Below, one piece after another: positions 46,100 through 56,783 of a DNA stretch of 64,000 nucleotides (positions are counted from its first letter, which is position 1; each line of letters opens with the position of its first letter). The notes beneath the pieces were generated by a model. It saw nothing but the letters and a program-made list of their open reading frames with translations, ran no database searches and was not told where the DNA came from. A program made the translations under genes and the position numbers. Source of the stretch: Paragorgia papillata (lineage: Eukaryota; Cnidaria; Anthozoa; Scleralcyonacea; Coralliidae); NCBI GenBank assembly GCA_035771165.1, contig JAWNZC010000220.1:214501-278500 (forward strand). The letters run 5' to 3'.

Positions 46100-46830
46100 T
46101 TTAATTCATGTTAAGAGAAGAAACAGATATGTTTGCTCGGATATGAGAATTGAGTGTAACTCTGTTTCTGAGTAAAATAGCTCGAAAGAACATTTACATT
46201 CAACTATAATTAGATGCACTACATTTATTATTTGCTAAGCAGATAAGTATGTCAACATGCCTCAACATGTAGTTGACGCACGTTCAATTAACTCCTTCAC
46301 TCGCATTGCGGTGAATGTAAAAGGAGGAATAACTTTGTGGAATAGCATATGGAGTGCATGGCTTGCGGAATGATAAAAAAGGCAATTTTCCTTGTTTAGC
46401 TCACAGGTAACAAGAACAACAAGCGGCTTTATACCAGGATTTTTTGAATCACCCAACCAGGCCTGTCACCTAACATTATATAACCCCTACAAAAACCCTA
46501 ACCTTGGTCAAACACCAGAAATTTTCAAAACCGTCTGAGTAAGTCAGATTATAGCAAACAAGCTGGGGTTTTGTAGGGTATAGATGACCCAATTTTATAG
46601 TATAACGATTGGGAGACTATAATAAAGTTGCTAATCGGTCTTATTACGGTTTCTGACTTAAGTGACCAAACTCGTTCCGCAAGTCATGCCATATGACATT
46701 CTGCCAAGTCACTCCGCCTGATATGTTCATTGCTCGCATTGTTGTATTATGTATATATTATTTAAATGTCAAATGTATTTAGTTCACAGAACTAATTGAA
46801 GACACCATATATATATATATAACGTTGGTT
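46100..46830. other. 3' flank of the first HEPN-like gene
   Basis: A candidate poly(A) signal AATAAA is at 46621-46626. A short TA repeat lies near 46808. Nothing else was recognised. Confidence 0.4.
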
Positions 46831-46834
46831 TTAC

Positions 46835-47012
46835 TGAGGATGGACACTGGAGAATCGGAGAAAAACCCTCGAAGCACAGGAGAGAACCAACAACTCTACT
46901 TACATGGAGCCAAGGTGGTCACCCATCCAAGTACTAACCCTATTCGCACGGGCTTAACTTCAGCGGTGAGAGGCAGTGCGCTAAAAGCGCGCACCACTCG
47001 TGCCCCAACGAT
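46835..47012 (-). mobile_element. 5S rRNA-derived SINE, inverted
   Basis: Read on the minus strand: a 5S-like head with GAAGTTAAGCCC and TTAGTACTTGGATGGGTGAC, matching the 3' half of 5S rRNA (internal promoter region onward). It is followed by GTTGTTGGTTCTCTCCTGTG, CTTCGAGGG and a TTTTTCTCC tail. This identifies the dispersed CTCTCCTGTGCTTCGAG family as SINE3-type. Confidence 0.75.
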
Positions 47013-47602
47013 GCAACAACTTTTTATTTAATCTATATGAACGAATCAATATAAACAATAAGCTGACACGCTAATTTAAACTTTGAATAACTTGCTATAG
47101 TGCTTAAGAGCGATAAAAATATACAAATGTACTTTTAATTAAACTTGTTGTAAAACAACGTAAAAGCACGGTTTTAATTAAAACGACAATTTTTTGTCTC
47201 AAAGTCGTAAAATATATGGGGAATCTAACCTGAGTATTAAGAAGTTGTGTTTCCGAGTAATAAAATCATAATTAGCGAATAAAATACACTACTACTTGGG
47301 GATAAAAACCTATTGACAGAATCTGGAACGAGTGGGTCTAGCTGTGACGTAAAGTAAGAACGTGAGCTGAAACTTCAGTTTCCTTGTCCAGATCCATAAC
47401 AACCACCATATATTGGACATCTATTTGACATTTTAAGGTTTGAAACAAGAGAATCACAATCTTAGACATCGTGGCTTTGTTTTCATGGAAACACTGGTCA
47501 CTTTGATATGATAAGTTGTACGTATACATGTAATGCATTTGGTACGTTTGCAAGCTTATCATATATCACTAGCTACATCTCATACGCAAACGCCACCACT
47601 TA
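47013..47602. other. Unassigned intergenic DNA
   Basis: No gene or ordered repeat recognised. Confidence 0.4.
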
Positions 47603-48070
47603 AAGGGGATTGACATTAAAAATTAAGTTTGTCTAATTTGAAAGAACTCATAAAATTGTAATAGAAGATCCTTTACAACTTTTTTGTATCTTTCTGCGTT
47701 TTCAAGATATTTCAATTTGTTTGGTATGTAAATGAGATGGTCTCTGACGTCAGGTGTGGGGTAAAATATTTTCATACAGAGCAAAATCACTTACATATCT
47801 AACATGACATATTCAGCGTCGCAAGGAGTTTTTATGTGCACAGTTTCAAATGATTTCGCTGAACAAACTTAGAGATATAACTGGTTTTGCTACATGTGAA
47901 AATATTTTACCCCACACCTGACGTCAGAGACCATCTCATTTACATATTAAACCAATTGAAATATCTTGAAAACGAAGAGAGATACGAAAAAATTGTAAAG
48001 GATGTTCTATTACAATTTTATGAGTTCTTTCAAATTAGACAAACTTAATTTTTGTTGCCAATGTCCTTTA
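47603..48070. mobile_element. Long-TIR MITE, family B copy 2
   Basis: The left starts TTAAAGGGGATTGACATTAA and the right ends TTGTTGCCAATGTCCTTTAA. It is related to 17030-17458. Perfect TGACGTCA octamers sit symmetrically in both arms, at 47745-47752 and 47919-47926. Confidence 0.85.
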
Positions 48071-48214
48071 AGCCTCCATGGTTTCCATATAGTTGTAATT
48101 GTGGTAGGAATTGATCGGCGGTAGTCGCCGACTGAATTACAAGAATTACAACAATATGGAAGCCAGGCTTTAGGAGCACATGTGACTATGAATTTGCAAC
48201 CTTAGCTCTCCATC

Positions 48215-48293
48215 TGAGCCTCAGTGGCTCAATGATTAGAGCGTCTAACCGGTCATTAGAAGGTTGCAGGTTCGAACCCTGTCTGGGATCTCA
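48215..48293 (+). repeat. tRNA-like SINE head or tRNA pseudogene
   Basis: A-box-like TGGCTCAATG, then ATTAGAGC, and a perfect B box GGTTCGAACCC. The anticodon stem TCTAA/TTAGA is intact, but the loop CCGGTCA has C at position 33 and C at 37, unlike a working tRNA, and the acceptor stem pairs poorly. Its head matches the array at 37155-37580. Confidence 0.65.
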
Positions 48294-48649
48294 GAAATCG
48301 TTTCTGAGTAATTGAACTTCACGAACGCCCAACAAACGTCTGTTACTGGTTACTTTCTTTACGTCACAAGATCTTCGCTTCAGACTCCTGCCCAGACGCA
48401 GAAATTTTTTGGAAAACAACACAAAAACTAGACTTCAGTCCAAATAGGTTCCTGCTCTTGAATTTGGGGGGGGAAATCCTTTCAAAATACAATTTTCCTT
48501 GTTCGAACTACCAAAAAAACAAAACATTGTTGTTGGCAAAATCTGACCTTTAACCCAACCCTCCGGGTTACTGCATGGACTGCATGCAGTTCTACTATAC
48601 CCAAGCTAAAAATATGACTTACAAGAGAACTTAGATTCTGTTTACATGG

Positions 48650-48835
48650 AAAACCAGCCTGGAGTTCGGCCAGCCTGAAAATTTCAGTTCGGTCTAGCAG
48701 GTGACCTGAGATTAGGTCGGCGTGAACTGAATCTCAGGCCGGACTCATGAAAACGATCAGCAGTAAAATTAAAGCACTACAACCGACCTAAAGTCAGTCC
48801 GACCTGAGTTCGCATGTAAACACCTCTATATGGAT
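48650..48835. mobile_element. Palindromic element
   Basis: 'gtttacatggaaaaccagcc' and 'cgcatgtaaac' with mirrored 'ggccagcctgaaaatttcag' / 'ctgaatctcaggccgg' segments form a decayed inverted repeat. Confidence 0.5.
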
Positions 48836-48869
48836 TTTGTCCAACAAGACTGTTTATTTTATAATCGAA

Positions 48870-49165
48870 ATATAGTAAGGTTAGATATACTGCCGAAACA
48901 GAGAACGTAGGAGTCTAACGTTTCGAGCGAAGGCCCTTCGTCAGAGAGAAACGTGAAGAGTGTAAACAAACAATGAGCTTACAGTATATACGAAAGGTAA
49001 TCATGTGACCATGATTACCTTTGATTACCAATGATTACCTTTCGTATATAAGCTCATTGTTTGTTTACACTCTTTACGTTTCTCTCTGACGAAGGGCCTT
49101 CGCTCGAAACGTTAGACTCCTACGTTCTCTGTTTCGGCAGTATATCTAACCTTACTATATTTCGA
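48870..49165. repeat. Near-perfect palindrome, arms about 120 bp
   Basis: TATAGTAAGGTTAGATATAC begins the left arm and its reverse complement ends the right arm. Each arm holds one motif of the form CTGACGA...CGAAACGTTAGA (right arm 49086-49116). The centre repeats 'aatgattacc' and 'ggtaatcatg'. Confidence 0.85.
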
Positions 49166-49676
49166 TTGTTGTTTCTATACACTGCCTATACGCAGCACGC
49201 TACTTTTATTTCACTATTTGTTTATTTTATAGCCTTTCGATGCGGCTCATTAATTTTGCTGACCAGTGTAAATAGTAGCCATATTAATAACTTTATTATC
49301 ACAATATACGAACGTGTCTCAATCTATATAGCGCACAAATAAAAGTAATATAAAAAAAAATGCAAACATCAATATGTTGGGCTTTTTCAAGTTTCAATGT
49401 ATATATTCTAATCAAACGATAGGATACTGCTGAAAAAAGATATGATGCTTCCAGCTTAGCTCAAAACCAACCATCCAAGCATATTCCATATTATTATTCG
49501 AGAACAATCTATTCTTTTCATATCGTGAGAACTAGTGTTTGAAGCCTACATATATAGATCAACCGGCGAATAAGGGAAAGTAAAAGCCATATATTAATTC
49601 TCTTTCTACTGAAACCGAAACGGGATTCTTGGAAAAGTGATAAAATACGACGAAATCAAAAAAGATTGTTAAAATA

Positions 49677-49863
49677 CAGTGGAACCCAGCTATATCTATA
49701 ACTTTCAAAAGAGAATAGTTTGGGTAAGCGGGAGTTTGAAATAATGGGGTAAATTATACTGGAAAATAGTGAACAAAATTGTAGAAGAGATTGGAAAGTC
49801 AACTCTTGTCCGAGATAGCGAAGATTTCGAGATAATTGAGTTCAAGATAGTGAGGTTCTATTG
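49677..49863. mobile_element. pogo/Tigger-like MITE
   Basis: The termini CAGTGGAACCCAGCTAT and ATAGTGAGGTTCTATTG are inverted and flanked by TA, the target duplication of Tc1/mariner-pogo elements. The interior contains 'ccgagatagcg' and 'gtttgaaataatggggtaaa'. No transposase. Confidence 0.75.
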
Positions 49864-49864
49864 T

Positions 49865-51090
49865 AATATTTTTTCCCTGTAGAACTGTATAACTCCGCAT
49901 ACTTGAGGAAGTCGTTCGAGGGGCCTTCCGCTTTAGCTTGCGAAGATGGGATGTCCTAATTCCTGCATAGAGACTTAAGAACAGCGATGCTTTTCACTTT
50001 TTTATACATCATAAAAACAATAAATATAGTTCTTGTAGTAACTGTATTTTTTATCTATTTTGTATCTTGTTTTAGGTGACCCCTCTGTATAAACCACCTC
50101 TTCTGTGACTGAGTCGGTATCCTCAATATTAAAGATAGATTATTATTATCAACTCTCCCATTTCTAGTTGTTGCCAGTTGTACCACTTTAATATATATTT
50201 AATGTTATTAAACTTTTGTTTGTAGTCATTATTACATGGATAGCCAATTTTTTTTATGTATGGTTTCAAATATATTATACTAAAATATATTTTTGGGGTT
50301 GAGGCCGCCCCATTCAAGCTAAAAAATTGAAATCGCCCCCTTTCCTCATTCACCGCCCCCTTTCCTCATTCACCGCCCCCTCAGATCAGATGAAAACAAA
50401 AGTGAACAATATCATAACATGGATTGGTTAGTGGGAAACAGGAAATTTCTACGAGGGAGACAAAAGTTACACATTGTTTGTTATTAATTGCTTTAATTTA
50501 AATAAATTATAATTTTAAATCTGTTGTTCAGAAACATAACAATTAAATGCTAACGATTTTTTTCAAGCAATAACCTATATCAGTAACCTTATTTCTAAGA
50601 TAATTTATTATAACCAGACTAAATCAATGATTGTCATAGCTTAATATATGAAACAAACGCTATGGTTTGCGCATAACGACAAGACGGATTGCTCCCATAC
50701 CGATTGCACTTTGGGAGTCATATATTTCGCATTTCGATGCATAGTATTGTGACAACTGTACTGCATGCCAGATAATACAAAATATGTGCGTTTCAAATCA
50801 ATGTTTATATAGGTATCTGATTGTATTGTTACGAAAATCATTTTGTGCTGTTAGTTTAGCTTCTTGTATTTCGCGTGAGTTTTATTCTGATTTTTTAACA
50901 TGACAATTGAGTTAACTATAGGATGGGTATAAAATAAAGAAATACAAATGACGTTCATAAAGTACACTTAGTACTTGACTATATAGTTTATCCAATCATA
51001 TATATATATATATAACTTTCGCTTCAAACAGTTAATACACGCAGATTAAACGGAGACATGTATATATACTACGCGTTATAGCAGACTATA
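49865..51090. other. Unassigned intergenic DNA
   Basis: A small direct duplication of 'cgccccctttcctcattcac' lies at 50333-50374. No gene recognised. Confidence 0.45.
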
Positions 51091-51094
51091 TATG

Positions 51095-51172
51095 ACGAAG
51101 GGCCTTCGCTCGAAACGTTGAGACTCCTACGTTCTCTGTTTTGGCAGTATATCTAACCTTACTATATTTCGA
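51095..51172 (+). repeat. CGAAAC-type repeat, single arm
   Basis: TGACGAAGGGCCTTCGCTCG, then AAACGTTGAGACTCC and 'ggcagtatatctaacctta'; one arm of the 48870-49165 family. Confidence 0.7.
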
Positions 51173-51216
51173 TATGCATTAACAGTTTGAAGCCTGACGA
51201 CCAGTGTTTAGTACTT

Positions 51217-51235
51217 AATTCTGGCTAACGCCAGG
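51217..51235 (-). repeat. Dispersed double-hairpin repeat, partial inverted copy
   Basis: Only the second hairpin is clear (CTGGC-taac-GCCAG on the plus strand). Confidence 0.5.
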
Positions 51236-51339
51236 CCTGAACGTGTTAAGACCTAGTGCAATGGCTGCTAACTTGTAAAAAAATAAAATGACTGTGTACT
51301 TATATTTAAAATTTTACTGATTTAAAACAAATCAAGGTA

Positions 51340-51445
51340 AAGCCTATAGGTCAAACGTTGCTCTTCTCATGCGCCAAACCTAATGCATAAACGAAGGAGT
51401 TATCACGATGCGCATGAGAAGAGCAACGTTTGACCTATAGATCTA
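51340..51445. mobile_element. Short palindromic element
   Basis: Arms of about 40 bp: 'tataggtcaaacgttgctct' and its mirror 'agagcaacgtttgacctata', with 'catgcgccaaacctaatgc' inside. Related to 27348-27472. Confidence 0.8.
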
Positions 51446-51506
51446 AGCTACACTTTTGCATGCGCCTTAAACCTTTTATGCATGGCTTTCCAATACGTCT
51501 TCCTTT

Positions 51507-51543
51507 GACGAGTAAAACCGTGTGGCGTTAGACAGAGTAAAAA
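51507..51543 (+). repeat. Dispersed double-hairpin repeat, copy 7
   Basis: GACGAGTAAAACCGTG, then TGGCGTTAGACAGAGTAAAA. The same downstream phrase 'gataaagttgttccacaa' also follows the motif-related stretch at about 8300. Confidence 0.65.
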
Positions 51544-51545
51544 GA

Positions 51546-52250
51546 TAAAGTTGTTCCACAACAAAAATGCGATCATAAAAAAGTTAATATACTCATGACG
51601 TATCTTATGGTATATTTTTGTATGGTTTATTGTCAGCTCAGCATATCATGTAGCGCAACAATTTATTAATGACAACGAGCATTATTGCGTATTAGCGCGG
51701 TAAAAAAGAAAGTCGAGAATTTTATAGCTTACAATTCTCCTTATATTTGGGATAAGAAATGTTTTCCAAAGAAGATTGACATTAATTCCAGTAATTTAGC
51801 GCGCGTGAGAATGAACAAACGTTGAAATGAAAATATGTGAATGATATGATTCATGTGGATATAATCAGCAAGAGGCAATAGTATGTTATGGATTATATAT
51901 TCGGGAATATTAAAGTATAGCTCAGAGTTACATAGACGTTAGTGGAGTAAAGATATACTGCATAGCAGGATTTCTACAAGAAAAGGTACCGGAATACTAA
52001 AATAGTAAGTAACTATATATAATAATGTTTAACTAACTTAAGTTTAACTATAGCTTAAGCCTTTACGCAGACGTTTTTGGTACGGGTCGACCTAGCTAAC
52101 CGTGACCGGTTTTACACTTATCTATAAGTATTTGCCAGGTGCGGGATCTAGAGATGTCGTTATTGACGTTTTTCGTATGCAGCCCTATTCGCGCTAAGCC
52201 TGAGCATGCTTTGGCCGAACGACATTATAGTGGGCTTCAGGTTTCCCCAA
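51546..52250. other. Unassigned intergenic DNA
   Basis: Nothing recognised. Confidence 0.4.
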
Positions 52251-52261
52251 TAGTATTTGGG

Positions 52262-52570
52262 AGGCATGCGAGGCGCAAGATGTTCGCGCACTGCTTCTCA
52301 CGGTGCTGGAGTTAAGCCTGGTCAGATGGGATTAGTACTCGGATTGGTAACCACTTATTGGCTTCATACGAGTAGAGTTGTTGATTCTCTCCTGTGCCTC
52401 TAAGGTTTTACACCAAGTTCTCCGGTTTTCCTTCCTCCGCAAAATCAACACCATGGTTTCCCTACCTAACTCTACAAACTATAGTTCCATCAAGGGGCGA
52501 GGGCCATCGGGTTATCAGTATCTAAATACGGTCACATGTTACCCTCAATAAACAGTTACTTTATTTTACT
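52262..52570 (+). mobile_element. 5S rRNA-derived SINE, plus strand
   Basis: A 5S-like head (GGAGTTAAGCCTGGTC, GATTAGTACTCGGATTGG, TAACCAC), then GTTGATTCTCTCCTGTGCCT, a T-rich stretch and a tail reading 'aataaacagttactttattt'. It is the longest and most complete copy of this family in the window. Confidence 0.75.
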
Positions 52571-53185
52571 TTAGTTCAGTTTACGTGCCACAAACATGCG
52601 CAATCTGCCACCATGGTTGTACGCTGACGCATAAGTGGCAGCCATCGCGCTGTTAAGTACGAGCTTACCCGCAATAACCCTATATCTTCTCATTAAGTAG
52701 TGCTGCATGAGAAAATCGTCCTAAAAATTTGATTTAATTAAAACACTATTTAAAGAGAATAGAGAAAACAATGGCCAAAAACGAATTGCAAGACCGCCTA
52801 GACCGAAACTAAATGCCCATAAAGATCGGCCGCTCATATTTTAACTATTACTTAAAGAATCCGTATGAGTAACATCGTATTTTAGGTTATAACTAGTTCA
52901 GTGGGTACCCTGTTCAGTGGTTTGCTGTCACACGTAAAATCAGAGACCATAATCCGAGTTTAGGCAGATTAATTTTTAGAATTTGTTAAGATTTAAATTA
53001 TACGATACAAAATTATTAAACTTTAAAAGGACAAATCCTCTATTTGTTAGATGCTTAAATGAATTGTTAATTAAATGCTTGCAATAAAATATTTTTTAAA
53101 AAATAAATATATTTTTTAAAAAATAATAAAGGTAACGTGTACATCTTTAATTCTTTGAAAGTTTTCATGGCGATAATGTAATATA
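52571..53185. other. Unassigned intergenic DNA
   Basis: No gene recognised. A short 'tattttttaaaaaataa' duplication lies at about 53088-53126. Confidence 0.4.
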
Positions 53186-53187
53186 GT

Positions 53188-53283
53188 TTTGTGGAAACAC
53201 CAAACTCTGATGAAGGCCTGAGTCAACAGGCCGAAAGCTTACCAAATAAATATTATAATAATATGTGGTGTTTCCACAAAACG
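53188..53283. repeat. Hairpin with a hammerhead-like core
   Basis: Outer arms TTTTGTGGAAACACCA and TGGTGTTTCCACAAAA are perfect. Inside lie CTGATGA (53207-53213), a perfect 6-bp stem GGCCTG/CAGGCC with loop agtcaa, and GAAA (53233-53236). This is the best paired stem-II copy of the CTGATGA...GAAA motif here. A single unpaired A sits between CTGATGA and the stem. Confidence 0.55.
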
Positions 53284-53850
53284 TATCTATATTATGTAAT
53301 ATATCATACACGAGGATGCTTCATCAGGATATCCAAACACCGAGACGTTTGTTGAAAACCGAGGCGAAGCCGAGGTTTTTGAACAAACTTCGAGTATTTT
53401 ATATTTTTGAGTCAAACTTCAGTAGTTTGAGATGTGTACATCTTTCTTGAAAATTTCAAGTCAGTGATTGAGTTACATGCTTCCCAGTTCCACGAAAAGC
53501 TGATTTTATTACTCAGAATTGCAATTAAATTAAATTATATATATATATATATATTATATATATATATATATATATGTACTATTTATAAACCGCGCAGGAG
53601 GGCTTTATCGGATATAAAACACGAGGTGATAGCCGAGTGTTTTAGAGCCGATAAAGCCCGTACTGCAAGGTTTTTAAATGACTTCTAAAAAGAATCACTT
53701 CATACGTTCATTGGCGTAGTAATTTTGAAAATTAAGCTTATCTCAGCCGTTAAAAACCAGCGAGAAACTTAGAGCGAGTCTATATCACATATATAGATCC
53801 GATACGCTCATGATTTTTCTTTGTGTTTTCCTCATGAATTATTAATGAAT
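53284..53850. mobile_element. Family D element, interrupted
   Basis: Family D pieces at both ends ('atatcatacacgaggatgct' and the terminal CTCATGAATTATTAATGA near 53831) surround unrelated sequence and a TA microsatellite at about 53535-53575. Confidence 0.55.
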
Positions 53851-53868
53851 TTTAGAAATATATATATA

Positions 53869-54015
53869 TATATATACAAAGTATAAAGTATAGTTTTACC
53901 TTAAAGTCTTCGCTACCAGAGGTTTCACCCTAAACGGGATGATCCCGTTTAGGGTGAAACCTCTGGTAGCGAAGACTTTAAGGTAAAACTATACTTTATA
54001 CTTTGTATTTTGCTC
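53869..54015. repeat. Near-perfect palindrome copy 1
   Basis: Arms of about 65-70 bp: 'acaaagtataaagtatagtt' through 'caccctaaacgggat', mirrored without visible mismatch around GATGATC. A diverging copy with the same right flank is at 56148-56285. Confidence 0.9.
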
Positions 54016-54066
54016 TATCTATATATGGTATTGAGCACTCTCTAACATTTCGTGAACCATAACTCA

Positions 54067-54290
<224 letters not shown>

Positions 54291-54659
54291 GGCACCTTGC
54301 TCTTTAGTTTTAATTTTTATCTCTTCAAATACTAATATTTGATTTTGAAGCTCAGCACCCAAACGCTTAATGAAAATTCGCCAACCGCGGTTATTATACG
54401 TTTATAAAATTACTGTTCACTGACAACAAGGGAAACTTGTTAAGTTAACACAGTCTAACACTGAAATTAAACTCAAACAATCCTGGCCTTTTAAGAATAG
54501 CAAAGCTGAAACCAAGCTCAGCTAGGAGCCCAGCCCAAGATAATTTTTACATCATCAATTATCAACCACGAATCTTTCCACGTATCTCGTTTTGCAGTAA
54601 CACTTGCTGTTTTAATCAGTGAGTTTTCATTGTACTTCTTTGTATAATTAATGTATAAT

Positions 54660-54930
54660 TACTGTCGTGGCGATAGAAGTAAAAAAAATTTGCAATTCAT
54701 TTGCTATGTTTGACCAACACATTTGATGTAAATTATTGCTAACTTCCTGTTTTGAATTTGATTGGTTTCTTGTTTTTAAAGAACCAATAAGAAAAAGGAT
54801 TATTTGCCAAACACCAATCAAATTCAAAACAGGAAGTTGTCAACGAATCTTATCAAATGAATGGTTCAACTTGAGAAATATATTGCAGCAATATTTTACA
54901 GAACGCTTCTATTGCCACGACAGTAAGAAT
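54660..54930. mobile_element. TIR element with inner palindrome
   Basis: ACTGTCGTGGCGATAGAAG at the left mirrors CTTCTATTGCCACGACAGT at the right. The inner arms 'aacttcctgttttgaatttg' and its complement are perfect. Confidence 0.85.
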
Positions 54931-55111
54931 ATTCGATCACTGACAATTTTCTTAAATCTACAGCAACCCTGAGTACGCGCTTTAATAATTCCCACGATGC
55001 ACCTCAGTTGACCTTTTGACTAAAACGCTTCGAAAGGTTTCACCTGTGTCACCATGCAATAGATTATTTAATGATAAATGCTGCGTACGATTCACGAGTT
55101 GAGATTAATAC

Positions 55112-55556
55112 TAGAGAGTTTCAGATTGACGTTCTTTTTTATAACCGCAAACTGCAAACCGCGGTTAGACGTTTGCGGTTAGAAGTTTGACGTTAACATG
55201 TCAAAGAGCATTTAGATTGGCGTTCGTGTTTTCACTTGTTGCGAGCCGCCAAGTTTGGTTTTCAATCGTTGATACGTATTCACCAAAAATTGACATGAGC
55301 TTCAGTGTTCAATTCAAAAACGTTGTGATTCAAGAACAACAGACAAGTAAGAGTATAAATTTACACCCCAAACGTGGGTTGGTTGAGTAAAAGTTACATA
55401 AAAACCTTGCCGTAATTCACTTACCTCAAGAAGCCGTTCTAGCAGTACAAACGTGAACCGCAGACGTGTAACCTGACCGCTGGACGTTAGTCACGTGGTT
55501 TCTAGCGGTTTGCGGTTATCAAGAAAAAACGTCAATCTAAATTAAAACTCTCTACT
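55112..55556. mobile_element. TIR element with GAGAGTTT ends
   Basis: TAGAGAGTTTCAGATTGACG at the left mirrors the right end, which reads AAAACTCTCTA after a small insertion. The arms share 'ataaccgcaaac' and its complement. Confidence 0.8.
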
Positions 55557-55557
55557 A

Positions 55558-56036
55558 ACTACTTAATAACCGAGAGTGCGGTCTTTACGGTAAAATATTA
55601 AACCGAGGTCTTGCTGTATTGACCGAGCGATAGCGAGGTTAATACGTTCAAGACCGAGGTTTAATATTTTACCGCAAAGACCGAACGGTCGAAGTTATTA
55701 AGTAGTTTATTATATGGCACTTTTTATTTCAAAATCAATCTTGCATTTCTTAGTGGTCTTCGCTTCCTTTAACGTCGTCAAAACACCGAACTAGCGTTAT
55801 CTTTCTCGTCTGGATACTAGAATTTACTTTTATAATGTTCATCGTCGCTTATTTTATTTATATTCGTCGTTTTTCGGCAAAAAGGTTTCTTATTAGGATT
55901 TTTTGTTTGTTTCCAATCGTAGGGCATTAACAATTTTCATAATGCCCGTGGGTATTACGGAGAAATATCGCCACGTCAGCAACCAATCACAGCGCGTGAT
56001 TTTACCGGAAGTAATTTGTGCCATATAATAAAGTGA
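55558..56036. mobile_element. Palindromic elements
   Basis: Positions 55558-55706 mirror CTACTTAATAACCGAGAGTG with 'gaagttattaagtag'. Then TATATGGCACTTTT at about 55712 mirrors TGTGCCATATAATA at about 56020, giving a second element or an outer pair. Confidence 0.7.
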
Positions 56037-56144
56037 TATAATACAGTGTGTGTATACCACTTAATGCAACAGACAATCTTCCAAAGTTTCATAAATTTGA
56101 AAAAAATAGTTGGGCAACTTTTAATAATGTAACTATATATATAT

Positions 56145-56340
56145 ATATATACAAAGCATGAAGTATAGTTTACCTTAAAGTCTTCGCTACCAGAGGTTTC
56201 ACCCTAAACGGGATCATCAGGTAGCGAACCTCTGGTAGCGAAGACTTTAAGGTAAAACTATACTTCATGCTTTGTATTTTGCTCTATCTATATATGGTAT
56301 TGAGCACTCTCTAACATTTCGTGAACCATAACTCACTTAT
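56145..56340. repeat. Near-perfect palindrome copy 2
   Basis: Arms match copy 1, with 'agcatgaagtatag' in place of 'agtataaagtatag' changed on both arms. The centre differs (GGGATCATCAGGTAGCGAAC). The right flank 'ggtattgagcactctctaac' is shared with copy 1. Confidence 0.85.
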
Positions 56341-56527
56341 ATATATATATATATTTATACAATACCCTTGTTGCTATGCGTGTTTTCATTGTTGTTGGCC
56401 ATGATCTATTAGAGGACAGACGCATAGTCACGTCAGATCACGTCAGCTGACTTGCTTTTTTCTTTCTTCATGCCCCAAAACCCGACAAGAGTTTTGATAA
56501 AAACCTTTTAAGTTTTTGTATTGTATA

Positions 56528-56716
56528 AAACAAATAGATTCCATTTTTTTGTTGTCTGTTCAGTTATAGATGCACAGAAGACGTCACAACGTGGCAAGAA
56601 CATCAGTGACCCACTCGACTGCGTCTCGTGGGCCACTTTTTTGTTCTTCCCACGTTGTGACGTCATCTGTGCATCTATAACTGAACAGACAACGGCAAAA
56701 TGGAATCTATTTGTTA
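56528..56716. repeat. CRE-containing palindrome directly upstream of the second HEPN-like gene
   Basis: AACAAATAGATTCCATTTT at the left mirrors AAAATGGAATCTATTTGTT at the right, and 'gttcagttatagatgcacag' mirrors in the same way. The arms carry AGACGTCAC and TGACGTCA (56658-56665). It ends 68 bp before the ATG, so it lies within or next to the presumed 5' UTR intron. Confidence 0.8.
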
Positions 56717-56783
56717 AATATATAAATATATATATATATTAACAGATATACTAAATTTTATTTATTCACGAAAACAGAAAATA

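Noticed and set aside
46825..47031. 68-codon plus-strand ORF
   Set aside because: It reads antisense through the 5S-derived SINE.
48215..48293. Functional tRNA gene (anticodon would read GGT)
   Set aside because: Position 33 is C rather than U, position 37 is C, and the acceptor stem pairs poorly; better explained as a SINE head.
56770..56783. IRF-like GAAAACAGAAAA just before the second HEPN-like ATG
   Set aside because: It coincides with the splice acceptor and is A-rich by composition, so a binding site cannot be claimed.
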